Assembly (NCBI RefSeq): GCF_031755915.1 | Contig: NC_083387.1 | Span: 23,438,501 to 23,502,500, forward strand | Length of the DNA stretch: 64,000 nucleotides | Direction: 5' to 3' | Origin: Ziziphus jujuba | Lineage: Eukaryota; Streptophyta; Magnoliopsida; Rosales; Rhamnaceae | In this document: in pieces, positions 48,172 to 59,495 of the stretch | Position numbering within the stretch: position 1 is the stretch's first letter | How the letters are laid out: the number at the start of each line of letters is the position of its first letter | Notes under the pieces: model-generated | The model's input: the letters and a program-made list of their open reading frames with translations, nothing else | The model's database searches: none | Told to the model about the DNA's origin: nothing | Translations under genes and position numbers: made by a program

Positions 48172-50133
48172 AATTTTAGTGTGGAAACAGTTCTAAGGAA
48201 AGCACTATTTCTTATTAATATAGGTGCTTATGTATGAGAATCACTAAAATACGTGCTTCGCTTAAAACAAAGAATCAATAATAAAAAATAAAAAATAAAA
48301 ATTGTTTCTATATTTCGGCCAAAAATTTGTACTTTTTTTGTACTTGTAATTAAATTGATGGAAATAATTAAAGACTAGTTCATTTGGAATGCAATGTGGC
48401 ATTGGATAGTACTAGATTGTGTTTTAAATTTAGACTAATTAGAAATTGAAATTTTGTAAAATAGTACAGTCTCATATCCGATGTAGCCTTGCATCCGAAT
48501 AATTGACTCAAATGACTTGTGTTTTGCTTTTGTTTTGTACTAAATATGAGGAGTGTAAAAAACTTTTCTGATAAAAAAGGCGACACAAGCCCAAAGAAAA
48601 CTTTTATTTATTGATTATTATTTATTACCGTAAATATATAAAGGTTGATTTTCAAGGAAGGTGGCGAAAGCTTAGTTAAGCTTGTCAAATACTTACCATA
48701 TTGAAGATTAATAAATGATTTTAAAATTTATTTAATTTTTTGCCATTTGAAATTTTATTTTATTTTTGTTATTACTATTTTTGTTTTTGCGATGTAAAAT
48801 CATGGTTTCTTTTTTTTTTTTTTTTTTAATCCAACCGTTGAGATATATGACTATCTATATTTAGAAAGGAAAAAAAAAAAAGTCTACATTAATATTGTCT
48901 AGTACAATAGGTAGATTTTCTATGATTGAATATTATAATCGACTAATATTTTATTAAATTTGAAAAACCATGTTCCAAGATGATGTAACTAGATTTGGCA
49001 ATATGTCGTATTGAATCATATATTGTGTCATGTAATTTTGTATTTGCGTGAAATTTAACTAACCCAAACTAACTTTTTAAGCTTTCATATGAAAATTGGT
49101 AAACTCAATCCTATTTATTAAATTATCATATAACTTGCAATCAAATCCATTAATCCATTAAAAATATATATAAATTTACAAATTCAAATTTGACATAGTT
49201 TTTAAATAATAAAATGATGTTTTTAAAACAAAAATCTTGAAAATAGACTTGTTTGTTTTAGATATTTAAAAAATTAAATTAAAAAACAATAAATCAATAT
49301 ATGTTTAATAGTGAATTAAGTATTTTTAATATTATAAAATTTGGATAATTACAAAAATATCTCTTCTTAACGAATTTAATCAGTTTATAGCGTATTATTA
49401 TATTTCACCTGTTAAAACTCGTTAATTTATTGAATTTTACTGTATAACACTGATATGAATTTGATACGAAATTATCAACCCAAATACGTAAATTATAGTG
49501 AGGTTCGTATTATCATATTGTGTGTGATTTTGCCAAACCTAGATATAATTAGATTTCATACTTAATGATTGATTAATTTACAAAGTGGTTTATGTCATAA
49601 CCTTAATTCATGATTAGTCGCCAATGCCTTGAGCCGGCATTGCCATGGGGTAGATAAATAATATTGAAATTAACAAAGCTAAGAACAAACAAAAGGCTAA
49701 TAGAAAACCAACAACCAATAAATATATAAAGAAGATGGCAATCAAGGAAAAAAAGAAAAAAACATCAAGATGCTCTACAACCATAGCGTAAGCCTAATAA
49801 CAACCATGTTGTGTTTGTAAGGAAGCTACATGTTTTAATATTATTAAAACATACAAATGAAAATGACTTTCATATACTCAAAAGATTCTTTTACAAGATG
49901 CTCTACACTTACTATGAACAGGAACGGATTCTAAGCACAGCTCAAATTTATCATATAAATTACTTAAAAAAAAAAAAAAGGAAAAAGCAAATAATTGTTA
50001 TTAAAAACTCCCCATGAAAAAACCATATGTATACCTTAGCTCTTAAGTCCTAACAACGAACAAGTAAAACTAATAATTTTAGGTTACAATTAATAAAAGT
50101 TAATATATTCTAATTCCCCCAACAAAAAATCAC
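48172..50133. other. AT-rich spacer downstream of XIP
   Basis: 3' UTR of XIP, then AT-rich DNA with A and T runs. No recognisable gene, repeat family or RNA. Confidence 0.5.
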
Positions 50134-50610
50134 TTATACAAGAAACTTGGCTCTACTAAGCTTGGCTTCTTTCAGCTTGTAGACCATGATTACAGAGCCT
50201 TCGTACAAGGCTACTACAGCACCAACAACAAAAGCCATGGCAGCTGATGCTCGGAGACCCCGATGGATCGGTATGAGGCCACCAGCGGCTCCGGCGGCTA
50301 TGACGTTGTTCCAAGGATGCTCCTTTCCTCTAGATTGAGCCATGCTGCATTTAAATCCTTATGCAACCCACAAAAATACGGCGAATCTCGCGGCGTCACG
50401 AGGCAAACGACGCGCATTCATTCCCATAGCATGGGAGCCGCCGACCAGCCGCCCACCGGACGGCGAATTTTACACACCCTGGCCGAAGTAGACAGCCGAG
50501 CTGCCCACCAGTCCAGAGACTTAAGTCTTCCAGAGAATGAAAGGGATTGGCTTCCCCACAAGCCTCTGGAGGATCCTTCGGATCAGTACTTCCCATGTTC
50601 GTGTTTATTT
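50134..50610 (-). pseudogene. Tim17/Tim22/Tim23-family (PRAT) pseudogene
   Basis: On the minus strand, an upstream part near 50603-50420 has WTGGQLGCLLRPGCVKFA, and a second frame follows with SHAMGMNARRLPRDAARFAV and FLWVA, a TAA, GFKC, then a 69-codon open end (50343-50134): SRGKEHPWNNVIAAGAAGGL, IPIHRGLRASAAMAFVVGAV and ALYEGSVIMVYKLKEAKL. The G-rich, RG-K-D/E-PWN and GA--GG---I--G-RAS pattern is that of Tim17/22/23 proteins, which form translocase pores and related channels in mitochondrial and plastid membranes. At least one frameshift and one or two stops lie in the first half, and no introns are seen, so it may be a processed copy. The C-terminal frame alone is open. Confidence 0.65.
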
Positions 50611-50751
50611 GGTGGAGGGAGATCCACCTCTAATATATATGTTTTTACTTATTTATTTTATTATTATTATTATTATTTTTCCCGTGGGAAGCAAGACAGG
50701 TTTTTATTTATTCAGTTTTTTTATTGGGAATCAAGAAAGGTTTTTCACTTT

Positions 50752-50821
50752 TCATTTTTAGCTTGTACTGTTTATCGTGGATTTTCTTTTGAGTTTACCT
50801 AGAGAGGGCTTGAATTTTGTA
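50752..50821 (+). pseudogene. XIP aquaporin 3'-end fragment
   Basis: About 70 bases match the last transmembrane helix and tail of the XIP gene at 48022-48091: the ATTTTTAGCTTGTA start and the CCTAGAGAGGGCTTGAATTT end are shared. It lies just before, and is separate from, the second XIP copy, which has its own equivalent of this region at about 52590. Confidence 0.8.
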
Positions 50822-51148
50822 TATTTGCGGTCTAATAAATTGTAACTGCAAGAATATTTTTAATTATTGGTTTCTTGATCTCTAGATTTTAATTCATGTG
50901 GAATCCCATGAAATGAATCATGATCATCCAAAAACATTGGGCGAAAAGTGCAGCTCAGCAACATACTCCCAACCCACAAATTTTCTTGCCTTCGTTGGTG
51001 CCCATGAACTTTTCTTCCATGAGGTAATTATATATTTTTAAGCTTTAATATAGCAGCATATATATATATATATATATATATATTTCACCGTGGTGTGCAG
51101 TTCATATAATATTACTTGGTTTCTTATATATATATATATAAACACTTA

Positions 51149-51586
51149 GGGGATGTATTTAATTTAGAATTTGAAGGATTTTAAAAGTTTTTTAAAGTTT
51201 TGAGGTATTCGATTTAGATTTTAAAGGAGTCCATACAAATCTAATGATATTCAATTCAGATTTTGATGAATTTTATAAAAGTCCATTAAAATCTAGATGT
51301 ATTCAATTAGTACTTTATAGAATTCTTTTAAAATTTGGTGGTATTCAAAAAGTCATTGATTTTAAAAGATTTTAAAAAATGATGAATTTTAATGGATTTG
51401 AAAGGATTTTAACAGGGAAATTGTGAAAAAAATTTTCAATATGAAATCCACCTTTAAATCCAAAGATTTCATTGGATTCTCACAAAATCTTTATGGAGTC
51501 TGTAGAATTCCATAACAATTCATCAAATCATTTAAAGTCTATAATTCATTTTAAATCCATCAAATTCAAAATTGAATATATCCCTC
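51149..51586. mobile_element. PIF/Harbinger-like MITE
   Basis: 438 bp bounded by imperfect terminal inverted repeats: left GGGGATGTATTTAATTTAGA then ATTTGAAGGATTTTAAAA; right, read in reverse, GAGGGATATATTCAATTTTG then AATTTGATGGATTTAAAA. TTA flanks both sides (51146-51148 and 51587-51589), the 3-bp target duplication of this superfamily. It has no coding capacity and sits in the intron of the broken XIP copy. Confidence 0.75.
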
Positions 51587-51923
51587 TTAAATCTCTTATT
51601 AGGTTGACATTATAATATTATACTAAATTATTTATGCATAACTATTGGATTTGGTTGAGTTTATTTAATTAAGCCGAAAATATCTATTGAATTTGCTTAA
51701 GTTTGTTTAATTAAGCCAAAAATATATGAACATTTGATTTGATTAGTCTTTAGTATATCACTAGATCTTTCCACCCAAAAAAAAAAAAAATGTAAAATAC
51801 TAGATTGACCTTATAATAAGACACTAACTATTAAGTATGCATAAGTTTTGATATATATGGTAACTATTCGTTGAGCAATTTATGGAAAGGAACTTGTCAC
51901 GTTAATGCCATCATAGAATTGTC

Positions 51924-52250
51924 ACTTGGAAATGTATTTACGTCATATTCCATTTTCCGACAATACCATATTACAAATAACATCTTACACAGTGGCATGC
52001 ACTATGGATTCTATATGGTACCGTATGACGAACTCAAAACACATGCATATTGAGTTTAATGTATTTAACTTTTTTTTTTCTTTTTTTTTTTGGGGGGGAC
52101 TTGGAAATGTATTTACGTCATATTCCATTTTCCGACATTACCATATTACAAATAACATCTTGCACAGTGGCATGCACTATGGATTCTATATGGTACCGTA
52201 TGACGAACTCAAAACACATGCATATTGAGTTTAATGTATTTAACTTTGTT
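51924..52250. repeat. Two-copy tandem duplication, period 175 bp
   Basis: ACTTGGAAATGTATTTACGT through CATATTGAGTTTAATGTATT and TAACTTT occurs at 51924 and 52099, almost identical, separated by a T/G-rich run. It lies in the expanded intron of the XIP pseudogene and gives repeated open frames that are not genes. Confidence 0.95.
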
Positions 52251-52748
52251 TTTTTTTTCTTTTGGGGAAAAAAAAAAAGAAAACCACGAACTAATAGTAA
52301 TAATGTTTCCATGAACTTTCATCACAGAGCAAAATGCCGGCGGCATCCTCAGTTTCTTCCTCATCAAGTGCGTATTAAACGACGACGTAACATGCAAGAC
52401 TCTGTTAGCCGGCTGCAAGCTCAGCAACCACAACGGATATTGGCAGCTGCCATGGCGGTTGTGATTTTCGTCTCCGTAGCGATATCCCGGAATCTGGCTA
52501 TTCTGGCGGCGAGGTGTTTTGGGCTGGCTGTGTTGGAAGGGTCCGGTGAGCTTTGGGATGTGCAATGGGTTTTCTGGCCTGGACCTTTTTCGGCTTGCAT
52601 TGTTTATTATCTTCCCCGTAAGGACTTTTTCCGAAGAATGGTCTGGTTTGGATGGGTGATAAAGATACTTTTCAACCAGTTCCACAGCTTATATTCAAAA
52701 GTGATAAGAGTTTTGAATTTACTACTTTTATTTTATACATGCAGTTGA

Positions 52749-53409
52749 ACTTTCTAAGGTAGAAAATTTAATTTTCAGTGGGTTTGATTTTTGGACTTTG
52801 GACCCCTTAATTTTGTTTGTATGAATGAGTTATATCCTCACCTATAATAAAAAACCATCTCAACGTACTTATAAATTGTTTTAAAAGCTAAAATCATAAG
52901 AATACATTTATAAATTATATGAGTCTCCAACCATTAAAGCAATCTGATAACGAGTAATAAAGGTCTAGATTCATTGTTACCCATATAGGAATACATATGA
53001 ATTGAATAAGATCTAAAATATAACTGATAAAAAAATTAATGTAAACACAATGCGATCAGCTTATTAGTTAAAATTGATTTGGGATAAGTGGATTGAAAGA
53101 TGGAAGGCAATAAGATGAATTCAATTGATAACGAGAGGAGGAAAGAAAAGAAAAGGGAAAAAAAAAAAAAAAAAAGGGCAGTGGAGGTGGATATCCATTG
53201 ATAATTATTGGCTCCACATCTCACTTCTTAATTATATATTTGCATGTTTCAAGCATTTTGTCACATAACAAAGCAAAATATATTAGCTAAGACACATACC
53301 TGTGCTAGTGATTATATATAATATTATATATTGTTATCAAAATTTTTATTGACCCTCTTGTCGACTCTGTTATGCTGTTGACAGATTGAACACATGTATG
53401 CATGCTTTC
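52749..53409. other. AT-rich spacer
   Basis: No gene was found. It contains an A run at 53158-53175. The right end is the 3' flank of the EF-hand gene. Confidence 0.5.
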
Positions 53410-56400
53410 TTAAGTGGCTGGCTGCAACAATGTGGAAGAAGCGGCAAAAGGCTCATGGACAACTGAATTTGAAGAAACAGAGATTGGAGTGCCTTCCAAC
53501 TGCAACATTATACTTGCTAGTATTTCTGTCAATATCTTTTTGAACTCTTCTTCTTTAACCACATTTCCATCATCTGCGTTTACCATCTTGAACGCTTCCC
53601 CTACAACCTTGTCCATCTGCAATTCAATTTTTTATGCCAAAATTCCAAATTAAAAATGTAATCATAAAAGCTAATATATATATGTATATATACATGATCA
53701 GGTTTGTTCCTGCGTTTAATGATAATGTTACTATAACACCAACTTGTTTTACCAACTTACGGCGATGACAATTGAGAAAGTGTACCTGTTCCACTGCACC
53801 AAGAGGTGGTAGACCAGCTGATGGGGCCAAGACATCCAGGGCCACACGCAAATGCTCTTTTGACAATTTCCCATTCCGATCTTTTGGAACACTTTCTAAT
53901 GCTACGTTCAATGTCTATATAACATAGAGAATTTAGTTAAGAACTTCCAAGACACATTCAGATAATAGAAAATTAAATGAAATCTTATATCACACAACAC
54001 CTTGTCTAGCTCAAACTTGTTTGACAACAGTCTCTTAATGTCACTTCCATCGAAGGCATTTTCACTATGTGCAACAATTACAGGTTGCTCTTTAAGACGT
54101 TTAGCCACACACTCTGCTACTTTCTTGAATTCGACAAGAAAGGCTTCTTCAGACACACTTTTCTCCCAATCTTCGCCATGGCATGATTCAAGAACAGGTT
54201 CCACAATATTGCTCATCACCTTCAATTTTTTTTTTTTTTTAAAAAAAGCAACAAAAATGAGATAACATTACACTTGTTATGATGAAATCATCTAAAACCT
54301 ATGCTAAGATTAAGTTAAAGACGAATCAATGAAATTAACGACGAAGGGGACAAGTATAAGGACGGATTATTTACCCAAGAATCTGAACAAGGGGGCATTC
54401 CTTGATCAACCGTGAGGTATTCCAAGGCCTTAACGATAGAATCACGTAGGGACAATTCTTCAGGAGACTCAATCTGAGAAAATATGGAAACCATTTCTGG
54501 CTCGAAACTTGGGCTGCTGACGAATTCAAGCAGATCTTCACCATCAATCCTGAGGATCACAATAGGGTCTCTCTTCAATCCAGCAGCCATGCCTAGCAGA
54601 ATATCTGAAAGAACCTCTTTGAACTCTGTCTTGCTCACTTTTTCTTGTTTTCCATGGGTGAATTCATCCAATACCTATATATATATATATATATATATAT
54701 TATTATTATTATATGTCAGCATAATGGAAAACATATGCAAGAATTATCTAAATTCAGTGCCTTGTGAAATTGGAAAGGTGTCTTACCAAACACAGAGAGC
54801 TATTTTTAGACACACAAATATCTTGTAAGAAATCTTGCTATTGACAACTTATAAACATAAAGGTCAAACATAACAGCTGATTGTTGGTGTATACCATAGG
54901 ACTAAATTAACCCTTCCAAATACCTGCAAAACTCCACAAAAATGAACTGGCAGAAAACTAGAAATCATACCAAAGACAGTACATTTTCAGATACTTTGTA
55001 ATCTCCACTCATTCTTTGAATTTATCATCTGGATGGGTTTAGCTCATTTTGTATCTTTTAGCTGGTTTTCTGTTTTTTAAAAAAAATCAAGAAAATGAAA
55101 TAGCTTTGACTTTTGAAGTAATTAAAAAAAAAAAAAAAAAAAAAGAGGGAAAAATAGGAAAAACAGAAAGCGCATTTTTTTGTTTCTGTTTTCAAGAGAG
55201 TGTCAAATAAAATCTGAAAAGCAAAAATAAAATAAAAAACAAATACTAAGATTTCAAGAGAGTAAACCAGTCAACAGGACTTTTCCATCTTGAATTTGAT
55301 ATACAAATCCAAAACCATTTTTAATTTTTTTTCTTTTTTTCTTTTTTTCTTTTTTTTTAAAAAAAAATAATTGGGCAATATAACTTTTTTCTTGCCATGG
55401 TTCATGGACCTGGTAAAAATAAAACATAGATCTCATCCCTTTATGAACCGACCACCATATCCTAAAGCTAAATTAATCAGAACCCTTTTACAAGGTTCCT
55501 AATACCGATAAACTTTTTCATTATTATAATATTAAGATATAATTATACCACGTTGACAAGGACCATAGGACTTTATACAGGTGACATTTGTTGAGAAGCA
55601 TATCCAAGTATAATAATAAATTTATAGTTGTGGCACCGTCTAAACACTAAAACTGATTAGGTACAAATTTCTTTAATTACTTTGTTCAAATACAAGATAA
55701 CCCTTTAGAAAAACCTTTTTCTGGCTTGTTCCACAACAAGATTGCCTAATTTGGCCAATATTAATTTATTGGCACTCCATCAAGTCCCATCATTTTTTTT
55801 TTTTTTAATCTAGTCTCACAATCATTTATTATTATTGTTATATGCATACAAAATGCTCTGCCTTGTTTCACAAAAAGATTGCCTAATTTGGCCAATATTA
55901 ATTTATTGGCACTCCATCAAGTCCCATCATTTTTGTTCTGTTTTTTTTTTTTTAATCAAGTCTCACAATCATTTATTATTATTGTTATATGCATACAAAA
56001 TGCTCTAATAAAAGTGTCTCCCAACTTTTTAAATTAAAGATAGATAAATCTAATTATTTAGAGCCCTTGAATTTGATAAATAATATATGACATTAAATTC
56101 AAAAACTCTAAATGAATCCTCAATTTAAAAAATTAAAAATATCCTGAATGAAGCCTTATTGATATATACATATTTAAATAGATATATTAATATGAAATAA
56201 ATTCAAAAGGGAATATTTCATCTAGACTCTTATCAGATTTACAGTAATTTCAATTTAATCCCTTAAATTTTGAAAATTACAATTGACACTTTTACATGGG
56301 TTGTAAATAAAATTATTTTGAAGAAGATAAGTGAAATCACAAGGAAGAAAATGAAAACTATTTAATATCTAACGAGAAATAAATAATATTTTTGAACTCA

Positions 56401-57875
56401 TGTACTAAATTAAAATTAATATAAATCTAAAAAGGTATAAATAAAATATTTCCAGTACAAAAAAAAGATAGATAAAGATAAAGCTTCAAAGCAATTTTCG
56501 TCACTAGATTCCTCCTTGCATACGAAGAAAAGGTATTACAATGATATAAGTGAGAAAATGAAAAGTCATCAGTGGAAAGAAGGAAAAGAAAAAGGCCAAC
56601 TGATGATAAAAGCACAAGTCCTTCAAAAGGACCCACACAGGTTGAATTGAAACCTTTGGCGTTTGTATGTCTCTCGAGCTTGCTAGAAATGGAAATTTAC
56701 TTTTTTATATATATATATATAATAATTATTTTCTTAGACCGACCAAAGAATGCAAGTACATTTCTCTCCCTTTGAATAATATAAAATGTCAAATAGAACT
56801 ATATATTAAAAGACATTCATTTGTTGAACCTATTATTTTTCTTGTGGTAATGATTCTTTAAACTTATTATATACTTTTATTTTTATTTTTTTGGGGGATG
56901 ATTGATACCTTGCATTAAGCATCAAAAGGGGACAAAAAAAGGTGAACTTATTATATACTTAGGTAACGAAGGTGGGAATTATATAATATAATTCTACTAA
57001 ACCCAATAAAAGCTCCAAGTCAAAATCATACGTCTATCTTATCTGATCTCTAAGTCTCTAACCTTTTTGTTCGCTTAAGCAACATAAATATTCGGTCCAT
57101 CAAATTAAAAAATAAAATAAAAATTCATTCTTATCTTCCCAAACATCTATTTCCAAAGAGCCAAAAAACCATTTTGGTTTTCCAGATCTTTGAAAGTCGA
57201 CATGGAGAAAATTAGATAGAATTCAAACAATCAAAAAGCAATTTCACAAATGTGAACCATAAACACCCAAAAAGGAGAGAAAAAAGAAAAAAAAAATGCA
57301 GAATAAAATAGAGATCTCAGTGACCCATTTGCAGAAAACCAATTGTTCCTCTAACAAAACCAAAAAGAAAATAATAATATGATAATAAACCATACAAGAA
57401 AGAAGATGATTCATGGAATAATATATATATATATATATATATGAATGCAGAATAAACTAGGAATCTCACTGACCCATCTGCAGGAAACCAATTGTTTCTC
57501 TAACAAAACCCAAAAATAAAAAATAAAAAATAAAGAAAAAAGGGCCATATAAAAAAGAAGATGATTCATGAAAGAAATATAAAACATATATGAAAGAGAG
57601 AACTAAAATAAAAAGAGAAAAGGTAGTAAAGAAACCTCAGAGTAGATGTGATCAGAATCGGGGGAAGAGCCCTGAGCAGGCAAGCCAAGAGCAACACCAA
57701 TATCAGCAACAGCAGGTTGGAGCTCCTTAACAGAGAGTTGACCATCTCTGTCTGTGTCCAACTCCTTGAACTTATGCTCCACGAAATTACTGAATACCTT
57801 CTCATTCCCAACCAACTCCATTATATTCGAACCATCCAGAACCTCTCCACTTTTTTCACCAATTGGCCTCTCCAT
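53410..57875 (-). CDS. Calcium-binding EF-hand family protein
   Basis: Five exons on the minus strand, 57875-57636, 54674-54375, 54219-54001, 53914-53786 and 53616-53410, all joined in phase 0, encode 364 residues. The clearest domain is one canonical EF-hand loop, DTDRDGQLSVKE (about residues 40-51), with Asp at positions 1, 3 and 5, Gly at 6 and Glu at 12. Later segments look EF-hand-like but degenerate: KQEKVSKTEFKEVL (exon 2), PKDRNGKLSKEHL (exon 4) and NADDGNVVKEEEFKKIL (exon 5). There is no signal peptide or membrane helix. The all-phase-0 exons suggest a modular origin. Intron 1 is about 3 kb with two internal tandem duplications. Related plant proteins are annotated only as EF-hand family, so a cytosolic calcium sensor or buffer role is inference. 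A CT tract lies upstream. Confidence 0.85.
54676..54701. repeat. (AT)n microsatellite at the exon 2 acceptor of the EF-hand gene
   Basis: On the minus strand this AT run forms the intron sequence right up to the TATATAG acceptor at 54675, so the usual pyrimidine tract is absent there. Confidence 0.7.
55740..56006. repeat. Two-copy tandem duplication, period 137 bp, in intron 1 of the EF-hand gene
   Basis: GATTGCCTAATTTGGCCAAT to ATGCATACAAAATGCTCT occurs at 55740 and 55877 with very few differences, mainly in a T run. Confidence 0.95.
57297..57574. repeat. Two-copy tandem duplication, period 149 bp, in intron 1 near the donor
   Basis: TGCAGAATAAA through GACCCAT-TGCAG-AAACCAATTG to GAAGATGATTCATG occurs at 57297 and 57446. 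The copies differ by several substitutions and an (AT)n expansion at 57421-57442. Confidence 0.9.
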
Positions 57876-57990
57876 TTCTCTCTCTTTTTCTTCTTTCTTT
57901 TGCCTTCTAACTCTTTGTCTACTTTCTGCTTTCTTGTGAGTCCCGTGAATCACACCAGTTAACTAAAAGTCACTCAGTTTTTCTGCTCCA

Positions 57991-58013
57991 ACTCTCTCTC
58001 TCTCTCTCTCTCT
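57991..58013 (-). promoter_or_regulatory. CT/GA tract in the leader of the EF-hand gene
   Basis: A (CT)n run on the plus strand 116-138 bases upstream of the start codon at 57875, similar to the tract in front of the MTN gene. A role in the leader or core promoter is inferred. Confidence 0.4.
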
Positions 58014-58318
58014 GTGCCTGCTTATTTCTTTCTTTTTGTCGGGGGAGGTTTTAATTGTAATATGAGAGAGAGATAAAAAGTGTAGGAGGGTCTCTTGAGT
58101 CTGTGTTTTTCTTCCATTTTATATTATATGGAGGTTCTGGGAAATGCAAGGCTGTTTTTGGTCAAATGTAAACTGGCCACGACTGAAGTTTTAAAAAATA
58201 AAATATGTTTTGCTGACAGGCATGTTTTTTTGTTTGCTTTCATTTTCAAAACGATTTTTTCTTTCCCTTAATTTCTTTTTCCAATCAAAAAGGAGAGAAT
58301 TAATGCAAAAGATAATAC

Positions 58319-58488
58319 AAAAATCAACTATTATAAATATATGTATGCACTTTGGTTTTTGTCATCTTGTGTAGTGGTTTGATTTTTTCATTTCATTTAA
58401 TATAAAAATCAACTATTATAAATATATGTATGGACTTTGGTTTTTGTCATTTTGTGTAGTGGTTTGATTTTTTCATTGCATTTAATGT
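58319..58488. repeat. Two-copy tandem duplication, period 85 bp
   Basis: AAAAATCAACTATTATAAAT then ATATGTATG-ACTTTGGTTT then TTGTGTAGTGGTTTGA occurs at 58319 and 58404, nearly identical. Confidence 0.95.
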
Positions 58489-59087
58489 TTCAGATAAACA
58501 AAAATGAAATCACCACTAAATTCTCCATTCCATACTATACGATATCTTATCATCTAAGTATGTATTATTATATGACATCAATGCTAAAAGGGAAAGAAAA
58601 TAAATAAATAAAAAATAAAACAATGGAGATAAATAGAAAACTCATCCATATTCTACTATTACTTCGAAATGTCAATTTAACTTATAATTTCTTTTGTCCC
58701 TTTGATTGGACCGTCCACCAACCAAACCACTAATATCTAAAAACAGTCATCTTGTATTGGTTGAGCGTGGTTAGCTCCACATCATCAAGATCAAAGGTTC
58801 AAGTGTAGGTAGAGAGAGAAGTATCTTGTATTCAAATATCTATACTCCCACATAAATAAATAAATAAATATAAAATCTTTGATTGTTTTACAAGGTTGAC
58901 TACCTTATTATTAGAATTGGGCAAAAATATTATTATATGTTTCTTGAGTGTTATAAGAATAAGATTTTTGAGCGATGTTTGAAATTAAATTAACATGTTT
59001 TCCACGTTACTAAAATGGTAATAATGTTGTGTGTGTGTTTTAGAAAATATTAAAATACCAAAGAAATAGAATCAAACACAGCCAAAG

Positions 59088-59090
<3 letters not shown>

Positions 59091-59124
<34 letters not shown>
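59091..59124. repeat. (GA)n microsatellite
   Basis: An AG/GA run of about 17 units just left of the ACGT-motif cluster. Confidence 0.9.
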
Positions 59125-59128
<4 letters not shown>

Positions 59129-59159
59129 TTGGTAACCACGAATGAATATGTGGCGGGGA

Positions 59160-59495
59160 CACGTGGGGCGGTTGGGGAGAAATATTCAAAAAAGCTAAAA
59201 AAGAAAAGGGCAGAGAGATCACCACAGTTAATACCATTTTTCTTTTTATTATTATTGTGGTCTGCCCGTATCTGCACGACGCGTGGGCCATAGAGAGGTC
59301 TGGTGGTCTAATCTGCTCGCAGTGCGTATTTCGCACGCCTCCTTGCTACGTGTCGATCATCCAGTAATTCAGGGCCAATCACTTCGGATCAGCCCGTGCC
59401 TTCAGCTCTTACATAAAATTAAAAGGATTGCCGTCATTGATTATTGTCTTGTCTATGTCACGTGGTTTTTGCGATTATTTAAACCGCAACGTGTC
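59160..59495. promoter_or_regulatory. Cluster of G-box/ABRE motifs with a CE3-like element
   Basis: Two palindromic CACGTG G-boxes (59160-59165 and 59459-59464), two ACGTGTC ABRE cores (59348-59354 and 59489-59495) and an ACGCGTGG coupling-element-like motif (59279-59286) lie within 336 bases, in a locally GC-richer stretch of otherwise AT-rich DNA. Such groupings bind bZIP/bHLH factors and are typical of ABA- or stress-responsive promoters. The position is 1.3-1.6 kb upstream of the EF-hand gene and 1.2-1.5 kb past the 3' end of the HVA22-like gene. Which gene it serves, if any, cannot be read from sequence. Confidence 0.5.

Larger units (their letters stand above)
50913..52748 (+). pseudogene. 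Second XIP aquaporin copy, broken
   Basis: Exon 1 (50913-51023) is open: ATG, 37 codons, ending NFLAFVGAHELFFHE and a GAG|GTAATT donor at the same position as in the intact XIP. The intron has grown to about 1.3 kb with a MITE and a tandem duplication. Exon 2 starts near 52329 and keeps AGGILSFFLIKCVLNDD (helix 3 region), then after a frameshift near 52445 AMAVVIFVSVAIS, NLAILAARCFG (the NPARC box now LAARC), LWDVQWVFWPGPFSACIVYY and LPRK, then an unrelated tail to 52748. Helices 1-2 with the first NPA-like box and part of helix 4-5 are missing, so no channel can form. Confidence 0.85.

Noticed and set aside
51871..52312. Overlapping open frames with repeated MHYGFYMVPYDE-type peptides
   Set aside because: They are products of the 175-bp tandem duplication in the XIP pseudogene intron.
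59040..59336. A minus-strand frame with a Ser/Leu-repeat tail
   Set aside because: The tail is the translation of the (GA)n tract, and the rest overlaps the ACGT-motif island with no protein similarity.
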